Positions 22,254 to 33,979 of a DNA stretch of 64,000 bases are shown here, piece by piece (the stretch's first letter is position 1; each line of letters opens with the position of its first letter). The notes under the pieces were generated by a model that did no database searches, had not been told where the DNA came from, and worked only from the letters and a program-made list of their open reading frames with translations. The DNA comes from Glycine soja (lineage: Eukaryota > Streptophyta > Magnoliopsida > Fabales > Fabaceae). The stretch lies in NCBI RefSeq assembly GCF_004193775.1, contig NC_041002.1:13242485-13306484 (forward strand), written 5' to 3'. A program made the translations under genes and the position numbers.

Positions 22254-24004
22254 TGTCATACCCTAATTTCGTCCGGGGACCATCCATTTTGGGGTGCCAC
22301 CCTCGTTTGACCACTTCGAGGTACATGGCACCCATCATTAGGCAATTCGTGAAGTTCCAAGACATGCCCGAAGTCAAAAGAAAGCATTGTAGCACAATCC
22401 GTGAAGTTCCGTGACATGCCGAAAATTAAAAGGAAGTGTTAGTGCGCAATCCGTAGAGTCCCGTAACATTCCGGAAGGCAAAAAAGGGATGATTACGTAA
22501 TTTGTAAGGTTCCGTAACATTACAGAAAGAAAACAAGTATCGTTACGAAATTCATAAATTTCCGTAACGTTACGAAAAAAGAATCAACAAAAAAAAGGCA
22601 GGGGGGTGTATTTAGTAAACAGGGAGGTGCAAATAGCAACCAGGCCGACTTGGGCCTTCCAGGATGTTCCTCCAGAAGGCGGTTGCTTCTGGAGGAAGCA
22701 ACCTAGCCTGCTTGGGCGAGCTGAGCTCGCCTGGGCGAGCAGGGTAGCAAGCTCCTCCTTCCTTTTCCTATAAATAGGGAAAGGAGGGAAGAACAAAAAT
22801 GTTCAACCCTCCTGGTATCTGAGATTCACTTAAAATTAGTGAGAAATATTGTTTCTGTGAAGAAAATCCAAGCTGAGGCACTTCCGTAACGCTTCCGTGA
22901 CATTTCCGTGGGTGATTTCGCAAAGATTTTCAATCGTTCTTCGTCGTTCGTTCTTCTTCGTTCTTCGGTCTTCAACAGGTAAGTTCCTGAAATCGAACTT
23001 TTCAATTCATTCTATGTACCCTTAGTGGTCCTCATTTGTTTCGCGTGCTTTTATTTTCATTTCATTTACTTTCCGTACCCCCTTTTGATGTGCTTTAGTC
23101 ATTTATTTAAGTCATTTTTTCGCCTAATCAAAAATAAAATAAATTTCCACCGATCATTCATATTGTAACATCCTTTAATTTCTGTTAAAATGAATTCCGA
23201 CTGTTCGGTCATGCCGTAAACATGTTTAAAACCAAAAAAGAGGCTAAATAATAATATAATAATCAAAAATATCTTTTAGTTAAATAAAAAAAAATCAATC
23301 GGACGTTTTTTCTTTGAGATTTTTCTTTCTTAATCGAATTGACTAATAACCAAAGTGAAACTAAGGCTAAAATCAATTCATAAATCATCTAAAAAGTCAT
23401 TTTTAAGGTCCAACGCCTTAAAATGGTCTTTTCCACCTTTATTGTTTAAACATAGATTTCTAAAAAAGGCCTAAAATCAACACGTAGTTTTATTACCTCT
23501 TTCAAAAATAAAGAGATCATTAATGGTCCAACGCCTTAAATGACCTTTCATTCAATCAAAAACATATTTTGCAAAAAAGGATAAAAACAACTTAACCAAA
23601 CATTTTGTTCTCAAAGAACTACGTAGGTCTGATTTCCTTATCACAATTGAGGAATACGTAGGAGCAAAGGGAAACACCCTTGTCAACCATATAAAGATAA
23701 AAATATAAAAAGGCATAAAAAGACATAAGAACGTAAAAAGGGAAAATAACATAAATTGAAGTCATATTTGCACATTTGATTAAAGGCTGTCGTCCCTTGT
23801 GCGGACGTGTGTGGTGCTAATACCTTCCCCGTGCGTAAATACAACTCCCGAACCTTTCATTTAAAGTTCGTAGACCACGTCTTTTCCGGTTTTTGTGACG
23901 TTTTCCTCAAATAAACATTGGTGGCGACTCCGCGCTCATCCCTTTCTTGGAAGACGCACCCGTGAGTCACGCGTCGCCCTCCTGCCGAAGGGTAGGTTAC
24001 GACA
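22254..24004 (+). repeat. 3' LTR of the Ogre-like element
   Basis: 1751 bp, partner of 10123-11878, with its TATA box at 22769. It ends GGTTACGACA, then the target duplication GGAAT. Confidence 0.88.
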
Positions 24005-25417
24005 GGAATGGTTAGAGGATTTATTAGGGAAATGGTATGTTAAATTTAATGTGTCATCCTGGGGAGTGTCGTGAAAAAGAAAGATGGGAGCATGAGGTTG
24101 TGTGTGGATTACTGTCAGTTGGACAAGGTGATAACTAAAATCTTGTATCATTTGTCTAGGATAGACGACCTCATGGACCACCCAGGTAAAGCCAAGGTAG
24201 TGGTTGTTGCCTTGAGTAGGAAATATTTGCTTAGTTTTGCATTAATGGTTAGGAAGTTGGATCTCTTGGAGCATTTTAGAGATATGAACTTAGTTTGTGA
24301 AGTTATCCCTAAGAGTGTGAGGTTGGGTATGTTGAAAGTAACCAGTGGGTTGGCAAAGAAGATTAGAAATGGTCATAAGTTTGACCCTTTCCTGTTCACG
24401 TAGTTAGAGTCCATAGCTCAAGGTAAGAAGAGTAGTTTTACCTTGGGAGGTGATGGAGTTTTGAGACTCCAAGATAGGATTTGTCTACCTAACCTTTATG
24501 AGCTTAAGAAGATGATCTTAGAGGAAGGCCATAGGAGTAGCTTGAGTATTCACACAGGTGCCACCAAGATGTATCAAGATCTTAAGAAGATGTTCTAGTG
24601 GCCTATTATGAAGAAAAAAGTAGATAAGTTTGTGTATCAAAAAGCTAAGATAGAACATCAAAAGCCTTCAGGTTTGTTGCAACCTTTGAGTGTTCCTGTG
24701 TGGAAGTGGGATAGTACTTCTATGAATTTTGTGACGAGTTTTCCTAGAACCCCCAAAGGGTTAGACTCAATTTGGGTTATAGTGAACATGTTAACCAAAT
24801 TTGCTCACTTGTATATCAGTGAGATTGTTAGGTTGCATGGTCTGCCGCCTAGCATAATTTCTTATAGAGATCATAGGTTAACCTCTAAATTTTGGGAAAG
24901 TTTGCATAAAGCCTTGGGAACCAAGCTTAGGTTGAGTTTAACTTATCATCCTTAAACAAATGGCCAGACTAAGAGAACTATCCAATCCTTAGAGGATCTT
25001 CTTAGAGCTTGTGTGTTAGAACAAGGGGGTAGTTGGGATAGTTTTTTTGCCTTTGATAAAGCATACCTATAACAATATCTTTCATTTTAGTATTGGGATG
25101 ACACCCTTTGAAGCCTTGTGTGGGAGAAGATGTAGGACACCTTTGTGTTGACTAGAAACTGGTGAGAGCCTTGTCTTAAGACCTAAAGTAGTGTGACAAA
25201 CTATCAAAAAGGTCAAGTTGATCCAAGAAAGGATGAGAGAAGCTTAGAGTAGGCAAAAAAGTTATCATAAGAGGAGAAAAGACCTTAAGTTTCAGGAAGG
25301 TGATCATGTATTCTTGAAAGTCACTCCTTGGACTAGGTTTGGTTGGGCATTGAAGTCAAGAAAACTTATTCCTTGTTTCATTGGTCCTTACCAAATCCTT
25401 GAGAGAGTCGGCGAAGT
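24005..25417 (+). pseudogene. Ty3/gypsy (Tekay/Del-like) RT-integrase remnant, 3' part
   Basis: Continuation of the gypsy fragment ending at 10122; with one target-duplication copy removed the frame continues into WLEDLLGKW. Reverse transcriptase starts normally ([13 protein letters not shown], then RIDDLMDH) but at about 24180 jumps to the end of RNase H ([13 protein letters not shown]), so both catalytic cores are gone. Integrase follows: CxxC region lost, QKAKIEHQKPSG, WKWDSTSMNFV (first catalytic Asp now Asn), a 15-20 residue deletion after MLTKFAH, ISYRDHRLTSKFW, then the [18 protein letters not shown] helix. Homology stops at 25417 (ERVGEV); chromodomain and 3' LTR are missing. Confidence 0.8.
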
Positions 25418-26022
25418 TAAAATTTTAACAAAACAAAATAAAATATAGTTAACGGAATTTCAATATATATTCTAAATAATTTGAGACTTGACTTGCTTAA
25501 AACAGATGATGAGTCTAAACTCATGGTTGTCCCGGTTGAAGTGGAGGATGAGTCTGAACTCATGCTGGCAGTCGTCTGAGTATTGGTTTTTTTGGAAACG
25601 AAGGAAGAGTGGATGACTGAAGAAGAAAGGCTGTTTGGAGAAGAACTGTGGGACTGATGCAGTGGTTGGTGAAAACGTGTAGCTGGTGGCATATGAATGA
25701 ATTTGGAAATTATAGAGCATTGAATGCTGGCTCAGAAGATTAGACGTAGAGAGTGATCTGAATCATCATGAATGTATCTCTGGTGTTGCAGACAGTTGAA
25801 GTGTTGTTTTTGGTTGCTGAATGTCACAACCAATATTGATATTTATAAAAATGCAGGGGAAAAATTGATCACAACAAATCATCATAATTATGTATTTGGC
25901 AGAACATATATTCAACATTAATGGTCTCAGCAGAGCAATTATACATGTTCTAAATATATAATTTCAGAAGAAATTTTTTTCATGAATAATCAAAAGTTTT
26001 TTTACAAAATTAGTTGATTGTT

Positions 26023-26025
<3 letters not shown>
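25418..26025. other. Unassigned AT-rich sequence
   Basis: Begins where gypsy homology stops. A Ser/Thr-rich minus-strand frame at 25417-25692 has low complexity and no recognisable domain; I do not call it a gene. Confidence 0.4.
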
Positions 26026-26101
<76 letters not shown>

Positions 26102-26102
26102 A
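26026..26102. repeat. Compound microsatellite (TA)n-(TATG)n
   Basis: About 26 TA repeats from 26027 run straight into about six TATG repeats ending near 26102. Confidence 0.95.
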
Positions 26103-26218
26103 TCATTGTTTAAAAATATTACTGTCATGTTAGTGGCAAAACATAAAACTAATTAGTGTTAGTTAAAATGAACAAATTAGTATTAAAGATGGGCATTAAT
26201 TTTATGGATTAGAGGCAA

Positions 26219-26220
<2 letters not shown>

Positions 26221-26259
<39 letters not shown>
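26221..26259. repeat. (ATT)n microsatellite
   Basis: Thirteen uninterrupted ATT units. ATT arrays are the most common soybean microsatellite class. Confidence 0.95.
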
Positions 26260-26260
<1 letters not shown>

Positions 26261-26520
26261 GCATTTCTCTTTTGACATTTTAATCTACATAAATCAATGA
26301 TTTGTAAATAATGAATTAGAATGTCCATTAAAATTCGAAACTAATCAAACTTTTTGACTTGATCATGATGTGTGAGCGTACTAAGTAGATTGAGAAAATA
26401 GGCCATTGGCGTTTGTATATGTATGAGAAAAAAAATAAAACATTAAAAAGGATATATAATAAGTTGGCAAATTAATAAAATAAAAAATAAAAACAGTTGC
26501 TAAAGTTAAATCAACAACAC

Positions 26521-26574
<54 letters not shown>
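26521..26574. repeat. (AAT)n microsatellite
   Basis: Eighteen AAT units without interruption. A leucine run on the minus strand is only its translation. Confidence 0.95.
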
Positions 26575-26577
<3 letters not shown>

Positions 26578-26802
26578 TCGTAGCCAAAAGTACCTTATTT
26601 GAAGCGTAAGGTGTAATATCATTTGATAGAGTGGAGAGCAGGTACAATTTTGGATGTTCCAGACATTTACCTTTGAATAGGTTTGTCACAAGCTCACAAC
26701 ATAATCAAGAATAAGATGGATTTTCAAATTTCTGGGGCAAACAAATAGATCGATTTTCTTTTCGAAAAAAAAATAAAAGGGTTCTTTTTGTTTAGTATAA
26801 TG

Positions 26803-26879
<77 letters not shown>
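26803..26879. repeat. (AAT)n microsatellite
   Basis: About 25 AAT units, the longest array on this side of the Helitron. Confidence 0.95.
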
Positions 26880-27016
26880 CACCATGATTGCTGCAACTTC
26901 CATGACCCATGAATGATGATTCCATATAAATCCTAAAAACTTCAAAACCTTGGTCTCTTACAAAATTCATACAAAAGCTCAGTAGAGAAACTAAATTTGG
27001 AAGTAGAAACCAAAAA

Positions 27017-27118
27017 ATAGACAATATAAATAGCAACATACTTTTTGAGGCTCCAATAATTGTGACCTTAGTTTTACTATTTTTGCCTTGAGTTGTCTGA
27101 GACGATACTCTGCATAGT
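27017..27118 (-). repeat. Left arm of a distant inverted repeat
   Basis: Its minus strand matches the plus strand at 60798-60901 without gaps, about 73% identical over 94 compared bases, with shared stretches such as AAAAGTATG and TGCTATTTATA. Both arms lie just after an ATT array when read in the same sense. See the finding on bracketing repeats. Confidence 0.7.
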
Positions 27119-27122
27119 AGAC

Positions 27123-27128
27123 ATAATG

Positions 27129-27190
<62 letters not shown>
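27123..27190. repeat. (AAT)n microsatellite
   Basis: About 21 AAT units next to the left inverted-repeat arm. Confidence 0.95.
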
Positions 27191-30100
27191 TTTAAAATCA
27201 AGCATAATAGATGCAATTCATAAATTGAATTCAGTAGTATAAATTGCAATAGAAAGATTTTAATGTAGAAGATTATATTATGTACCTTATAATAGAACCT
27301 TTGACGGTGGCTGATATGATCTTGTATTTAGCTGCATATCAGAGCGTTTTTGAGTAATTGTTAAATAAAGTATTATTAGGAATAAAACTAACAATTGCAT
27401 TAGGGCAGAAATTATATTAACATTGTTAGATTATTGAAGACTTCTTTGAAAACTACATTGGTGGTAGAAGTTATATTTTTCTGGTCTTTATCATGGATCA
27501 AAATTTTTAAGCCTTTATTTGTTTTGACCCTTGATAATGCAACATATAATTGACCATGGCTAAAAACTGGTTTTGGCAAATAAAGTCCAACTATGGACAG
27601 TGACTGTCCCTGAGATTTGTTAATTGTCATTGCATAAGACAACATGATTGGAAATTGTCTTCTTAAAAGTTTAAAAGGCCATGGTGATTGTGAAGGGGAC
27701 ATGGACATTCTTGGAATGTAATCCATATGGCCTGAATTTTTGCCAGAAATGATTTCAGCCGCAATTACATGCTTCGCCAGTCTTGTAATTATTAATCTAG
27801 TGCCATTACACAGGCCTTGAGTTTGGTCTAAGTTCCTTAAAAGCATTATAGGAGTTCCTATTTTAAGCTTGATACAATGATTTGGCAGACCAGATGTCAT
27901 CAATGAATAAAGGAATTCAGTAGTTATTGTTTGAAAATGACAGCTTTCAATGGTTTCTGATTTGTCTATAGAGTCAGAACTTAGGTATTCCATGTGTTCA
28001 CCTATGATAATTTTTGTAATTAGTATGGCAGTTGTAAAGTTAAAGATCTCTCCAAAACAACAGAAACATAAAATAGATAATATTTAAAAATTGGTAATTA
28101 AGCAGGGCTAATTTAGATAGATGTAATATGAATTACATTAGTGATTCTATGATTACCTAGGATTAATGATAGTATATAATCATTGACCTGTTCGACTGTT
28201 TCGTTGGTTGAAGCTAATATTGCCCTGCTGTTGAAGTACTGAGCATCATTATGATGCTTAGTTAAATATGGGAATGTTGAGTTAACTATGGCATGGATTG
28301 GATCATCATATTGAGTTATCAACAGGTCCTCAGGGATTTCAATTGTGGAATAGCCATCATTTTCATGTCCAATAATTCCATTTCCAATGTCTAGGATCCA
28401 CTTAGCAAATGCGGCAGTTTCTTGTTCATCTGGTGATTGTTCATTATTCTGCAAACGAATGTTTTTTGTCAGTCTTAAGACCTGACAACAATCCCATAAA
28501 TAAGAGGAATTGATTGTTTCGTTAACAATGTTTGAGCGACTTCCCCTTGGAATGACTGGCAGTATTTGTCAGAAGCTCCACCAAATATGATGACTTTACC
28601 TCCAAATATTTGATTTGAACTGGGTTTAGTTTTAATTATATCTCTTAAACTTTGGTCAAGCGCTTCAAAACAAAATTTGTGAGCCATTGGTGCTTCATCC
28701 CAAATAATTAGGCTTGTTTGATTTTGCAATTCAACTAATTCACTTCCTTAATGAATGTTGCATGTTGAATCTTCAAAAATGGGTACAAGTATTTTGAATT
28801 TTGAATGTGCAGTCCTGTTGCCTAGCAACAATAGAGAAGCTATGCTGCTGGAAGCAACTATAATAACAATTTGATTGTTTGCTCTCAATGAAGTTGTCAA
28901 TGTTCTCCATATGAAGGTTTTTCCTGTACCTCCAAATCCATATAGGAAAAACATGCCACCTTGATTTTTGTTGAAGGCTTCAACGATTTGGTTATAAATT
29001 GATGTCTGTTCATCTACAAATATGTATTAGTTTATGTTAGATGCAAAAGAAGAACAATTTAAATTTAAATTGGAAAGGTATGGTACGTGTCATGGATGAA
29101 AAAAGTTGCAGAAATTCTGATCTGGTCTCATCATTGTTGTAATTTAGTTCTGTTAATATCAGGCTATTGTCTAGATAGGACGTGCAATCAACATCCTCAG
29201 GATATGGCATTGAAGGATAATCTTTAAGTGATTTTTGGTTTATGTGCAGCAGTTGTTCAATCTCGAGCAATGCCAAATTACTCAAATGATTATCATCGAT
29301 ATGTAATTCTAACACATTAGACGTTATCAGTCAAATTATGATTATGGTTGATGCGATCTGATGTAAAAGTTAATCAAAACTAACCTGTATTTATTGTTGA
29401 TTTTCTATAATGATATGCAATATCATCAGCTAGCCAATGCCAAGTTTGGTTCCAAACTTCTTCAGGTTTAATGATGGCACTCGTTAAAAGCATCAACACA
29501 AATAATTTCCTCAAATAATTAGTTGTGCCCTAGTCCTTTGCCTCTTTGATTGCTTCAATGAATTCTTTGTCATCTTGTAATGTCATCTTGTAAAAACCCC
29601 ATGGCAAAGCATGCTTCTCTATATGTAGGGTATTGAATATTTGTAATAGTTCTAATATCCTCAAATGAAGTTGCTCCTTTGCAGGCAGTAAGCATCATCC
29701 TCAAATAAAACAATTCTCCTGTCGTTGGTGGGACCCATATAAGTTTTCCAATAGTGTATCCTTTCTTTCTAAGGTGCCATGATCTAGTCTTTTGATTATA
29801 TACAAACTTTGAAACAAATTCTGAATAAGTCAGAGTTCTTCCTTCTGAAGAACATTTGTTGGCGTTCATCCAAGCTAAAAATTTGGAATCTGAAATGCTT
29901 GGGTTGGATAAGACATCATCAATATCATCATGTTCCTCATAAAGAACATTGTGTTGGCCTGGAAGATGGAAATATAATCTTTCAACAGCAGGCTTCCTAG
30001 CATGTATTGGAAAATCAAAAATTCTCCAAGCAGCTTCACATGGAGAAATGTATCTGACATAAACATTAATTTAGTAAAACAATAATGGGCATATTAATTA

Positions 30101-31113
30101 CACATGTTAAATTAATGCTACTTGCCGTCTATATATTCTTTAATCTCATCTTTCTGGTTGGTAGCATTTTGGATCTCATCATTGCCATCATAAAGCATAA
30201 CAGCAATGACTCTGTCATACCCTTTGTTTATGTACTTGAATAAATATTTGATTGAAGCACTTTGATTACACCATTCAATATTGACATGCGCTTGGTATTT
30301 TTTTAGTAATTTTGGATTATAAGGTACGTTGTGTCTATTATCAATGATAACACTATTCTTTGAAATTATACGACCATCATTTCTCCTATGATATACTGGA
30401 TAACCATTTGCATCTAAAAGAGTGCGAGGTTGGAACATTTTAGGATAAAATCTGCTACACTTTCCTTCTTTCATACATGGAGATTCAGAGCGTATAATTC
30501 CACATGGGCCATGAACCATATGATTTTGCACCAATGTATAGAGTTCTGGGTAATCTTCCTTTGAAGGTATCTCTGCTGATATAATCTGGTCAATTTCATC
30601 TGAAGTTGGATATTTATTGTCTGGGTGCAAAAACAACAATAAATGGACATGAGGAAGTCCTCGTTTTTGGAATTCTATTGTATGCGTATATGTGATTGTT
30701 AAATTATAGTATTAGCAGGAAAACAATAACATATAAATATTTAACAATTATGTTATAGGATCAGCAAAAGTGAAAAATAATAAATTGAATTCTAAGTTTA
30801 ATAGAAAAAGTTGCTGTCAACTTACATGCCACAACGTTTCTGAGTAGGTGATTCTTTGTTAGGTCTGAAAGCATTTCTTCATATTTAAACTTGAAAACTC
30901 GTGAGATAATGTCTGGTCTATCTGCTGGTTTCAAAATACAATGGTGCAAGTAATCTATGGATTTCTGGCTAATTTGGATTACATGTTAAAGTGATAAAAA
31001 GATTTGGGAAACCAACGTGGCTGCATATCGCCATACCATCAAAATATAACTAATCCATGTAACGGGGGCTGCCAACAAAGGTAGAAGGCAAAATTACTCT
31101 CTTGCCTTTATTT

Positions 31114-32291
31114 AAACCTGTAGAAGCAAGATATTTTGATGATGCTAAAGGATCAAGTGCTTCTCAAATTTTATTCAAGACAAGAATTGAAGAATCCAAG
31201 AAAATCAAGATATATGATCAAGTTGATCTCTAGAATCTTAGGAAGAAATTTCCAAATTGAAAAAGCAAAAGGTTTGGCCAAAGAATTTTATCTAAATCAT
31301 TTTAAATTGAGATTTACTCTCTGGTAATTGATTACCAGAGCATGTAATCGATTACCAGTGGCCAATATGCTTTCTGAAAAGGTTTTAAATATTTTAGAAA
31401 GCATGTAATCAATTACACATGGTTTGTAATCGATTACCAGAGGTTTGGAACGTTTTAAAACAGCCATAAAAAATTTGAATTTAAATTTCAAAGTTGTGTA
31501 ATCGATTGTAGTAAGTTGGTAATCGATTACCCGTGTTTAAATATTCAAATTTCAAATGAGAAGAGTCATAACTCTTCATAAGTAATTGTGTAATCGATTA
31601 CACCATTATTGTAATCGATTACCAATGAGGATTTTCAAATATAACTCCCAACAATCACATATTTTCAAATGTTTTTGAATGGACATCAAAGGCCTATATG
31701 TAAGTGACTTGGGATACGAAAATTCTAGAGAGTTTTTATTGCCCAAAAAGTCTTATCCTCTCAAAAGATTAAGAGAGTTTTTCTGAACTGAAACGTCTTA
31801 TCATTTCAAAAAGGATTCTTTGGTCAAACACTTTTATATTCAATAAGGAATCTTGATTGATCTTCAATTGTAATATCTTTCTCTTTCAAAAGAGATTTCT
31901 TCTTTTCTTCTTCTTACTTTTGAAAAGGGATTAAGAGACTGAGGGTCTCTTATTGTAAAGGGTTCCTGAACACAAGGGAAGTGAAAAGGAGTTTTGCAAA
32001 GAGAGTGAAAAATCTCAAGTGGGTTGCTTGAGGACTGGACATAGGCACAGGAAGTGGCCGAACCAGTATAAATCAAGTTTGCATTTCTCTCTTCCCTTAA
32101 ACTTCTTTTATTTATTGTTATTTATCTTTTGCTTTAAAGAAGTTTATTTTGAATTGTCTTTTGAGTAATTCATGTTAAGGGTGTATTGTTAATCCAAAAA
32201 GAGAGAGTGAAATTTTAATTGGGGAATAGTCTTTGTATCTTAATTCAACCCCCCTTCTTTAGATAGCTGAGGCCATTTGTCTAACAAAACC
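31114..32291 (+). mobile_element. Solo LTR (1168 bp) inserted in the Helitron RepHel gene
   Basis: The element is 31119-32286, with TGTAGAAG...CTAACA ends. A perfect 5-bp target duplication AAACC lies at 31114-31118 and 32287-32291. Removing it restores continuous RepHel homology on the minus strand. There is no internal region, so it is a solo LTR left by recombination. Orientation is assigned plus because the ATTCAACCCCCCTTCTT near the right end matches my memory of the 3' end of SIRE/Maximus-type copia LTRs; this is tentative. It holds four TAATCGATTA-type pairs (separate entry). Confidence 0.82.
31325..31621. repeat. Four pairs of the TAATCGATTA palindrome in the solo LTR
   Basis: Motif starts are at 31325/31345, 31406/31427, 31499/31520 and 31591/31612, so the spacing within pairs is 20, 21, 21 and 21 bp. 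Three motifs carry one or two changes (TAATTGATTA, TAATCAATTA, TAATCGATTG). Several extend to GGTAATCGATTACC. The same design occurs in the unrelated LTR of element B. Confidence 0.9.
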
Positions 32292-33979
32292 TTGGCTTGT
32301 CCCAGCATCCAGTGAATTTTGTAAGCTACAATACTTGTCAACTCTGAGTTTCTTTTGGTTGTTCCAGATGTAGTTAAGTCTTTCTGAATCAACCATGGTA
32401 TATGCTTCAGCAATGAATTGTTGAAATAGTCTTCTAGAATGCAATAAAGTTTGAGCTTCATTTGGTATGGACTGAAGTCTATAAGCAAACCACTTTCTCA
32501 TAGTGAGACGATTTCTCTTTCTTTTTTTGCTGTCAAGTGTTGCACGGTGAAGTATGTCAAGCCTATATCCATCTTCACCATAAGGGAAAAGCAGAGGGAA
32601 TTGTAGGCCTAGATAACTAGAGTGCAATTCATTTATTCTATGTAACTGTCCATTTTTAGTCTCAACAATAATATCTCTTCTTGAGTTGGGATTAAAATCA
32701 CCTACAATAAGTGCAGCAACTTCTGAAACAGTTGGAACATTGTATGTATGACCATCCTTTTCACAAGTAGCTATCAATCTTAATCTGACATTATCCACAT
32801 CACTATTTGCCAATCTATCTCTAGCCATCCAAAAAATTTTAGCATGTGCATTGTGTTCATCCAGCATTTCACCTAAACTTGAAACAATTTGCGGTTGAAT
32901 TCCATCATGCTGGTTGAAAAAAGTAATGTTAGAACTAATATGTAATTGAAAGAAAATCTATCATCAATGTATGATTTTTATAATTATAGAAATGAAAGAA
33001 TCAGTGCCTGATGACATTAATTCTATTTTGAACTTCATTATCTGTGTCAAAGATATATAATTGTGTAGATTTGGGTTCTTTTCCAGACATTGGTAATAAA
33101 CTGCCTATGCAGTGACATGGTTGACCCTAAATTCTAATTGTAGGAGGTCCTCTTGAATGATTAATTGATTTGTCTAGCTTAATACCAGCAGAAGTAAATG
33201 CAAACATCATGTTATATGTGTGTATGTTTTGTTGATAATTTCTACCATCAGCTGAATTATGATCAAAGAGAAGTCGGTGGAGATATTGGGTTGGATTTTG
33301 TAATAATGGAAGTTCAACTTTGCCGTCTCTACAACATAAGCTAAACCTCGGGTTTCTACTGTTTTTATGTTTTGATATTCTTTCATTATACCACATTTTT
33401 GCATTACAGTGTCTACACTGCATTAGTTGGTCACCAAGATCAGAATAGCCTGAAATTGTTTAATGACATACGCAAAGATGATGGTAACAATTGATAAGAT
33501 GGATAAAAAAATATGTCAACTGATATGGTTGTCAATGACTCAGAATCATAATTCTCACCTTCAGTGTTAATTGCAGGGTCATTTCCAGGGGAAAAATTTA
33601 AATCAGATCCTGCAAGAATTACAATTACATATGGTTATTAGATTTCAGGGATGAAAAAATCTTGGATAAAGGAGTTTGTTTGCATGGTACCTTGTGTTGA
33701 TTCAGAACTTAGATCCTCTGATGAATTAGATTCAATTGCTTATAGATAGAGATAAATCAAAGTTAAATGGAATCAATTAATTGAAAGCAATATATTTTTC
33801 ATGCAAGATGGTTCGTATAGTTTCTTACTGTGATAATTCCTAGATTGTGAAGTATAGTCCGTAATTGGCTGTGGAGGGGCCTGAGCCTGAGGTTGTCGTT
33901 TTTTTTTATCTATGATACATTTTCTTTTCATTTTGGCTTTCGCTGAATTAGACTTGTCCGTGAATTGGTACTTTTCCAT

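Larger units (their letters stand above)
10118..24009 (+). mobile_element. Ogre-like non-autonomous LTR retrotransposon, 13.9 kb
   Basis: The element runs 10123-24004, with LTRs at 10123-11878 and 22254-24004, both starting TGTCATACCC and ending CGACA. Target duplications are GGAAC (10118-10122) and GGAAT (24005-24009), one mismatch. A primer-binding site for tRNA-Arg follows the 5' LTR and a purine-rich tract precedes the 3' LTR. It carries an extra 5' ORF and a gag, in the order typical of Ogre/Tat elements, but no protease, reverse transcriptase, RNase H or integrase, so it depended on an autonomous partner. Three different tandem-repeat blocks fill the region where pol should be. Soybean is known to have pol-less gypsy families of this kind (SNRE with partner SARE); whether this is one of them needs a search. 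In the first 270 bp the two LTRs differ at about 20 sites by eye, so the insertion is not recent. Confidence 0.85.
27412..33979 (-). pseudogene. Helitron Rep/helicase (RepHel), decayed and interrupted
   Basis: Helitrons move by rolling circle, using an HUH endonuclease fused to a PIF1-type 5'-3' helicase. From the minus-strand ATG at 33979: a basic N-terminus; CRHCNAKMW with SLCCRDGKVELP (zinc-finger domain) at 33423-33320; the helitron-like N domain at 32867-32300; the 1.17-kb solo LTR; then GFPNLFITLTCNPN at about 31000. The HUH motif GLPHVHLLLF follows at about 30655 and the two-Tyr motif KYLFKYINKG near 30230. The helicase has GFGGTGKT (Walker A) near 28935, IIWDEAPM (Walker B) near 28705, and motifs V/VI ([18 protein letters not shown]) near 27630-27510; the stop is at 27412. 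Breaks: TAG at 33127, a nonsense codon in NPN*PEI, another in YMD*LYF, and shifts after 28560 and 29570. Helitron ends were not found. Confidence 0.87.

Noticed and set aside
25417..25692. A Ser/Thr-rich 91-codon minus-strand protein
   Set aside because: Low complexity, no domain, and it begins at a transposon breakpoint.
26686..27249. A 187-codon minus-strand frame with long Leu and Tyr runs
   Set aside because: The runs are translations of AAT/ATT microsatellites. The part between arrays is reported only as an inverted-repeat arm.
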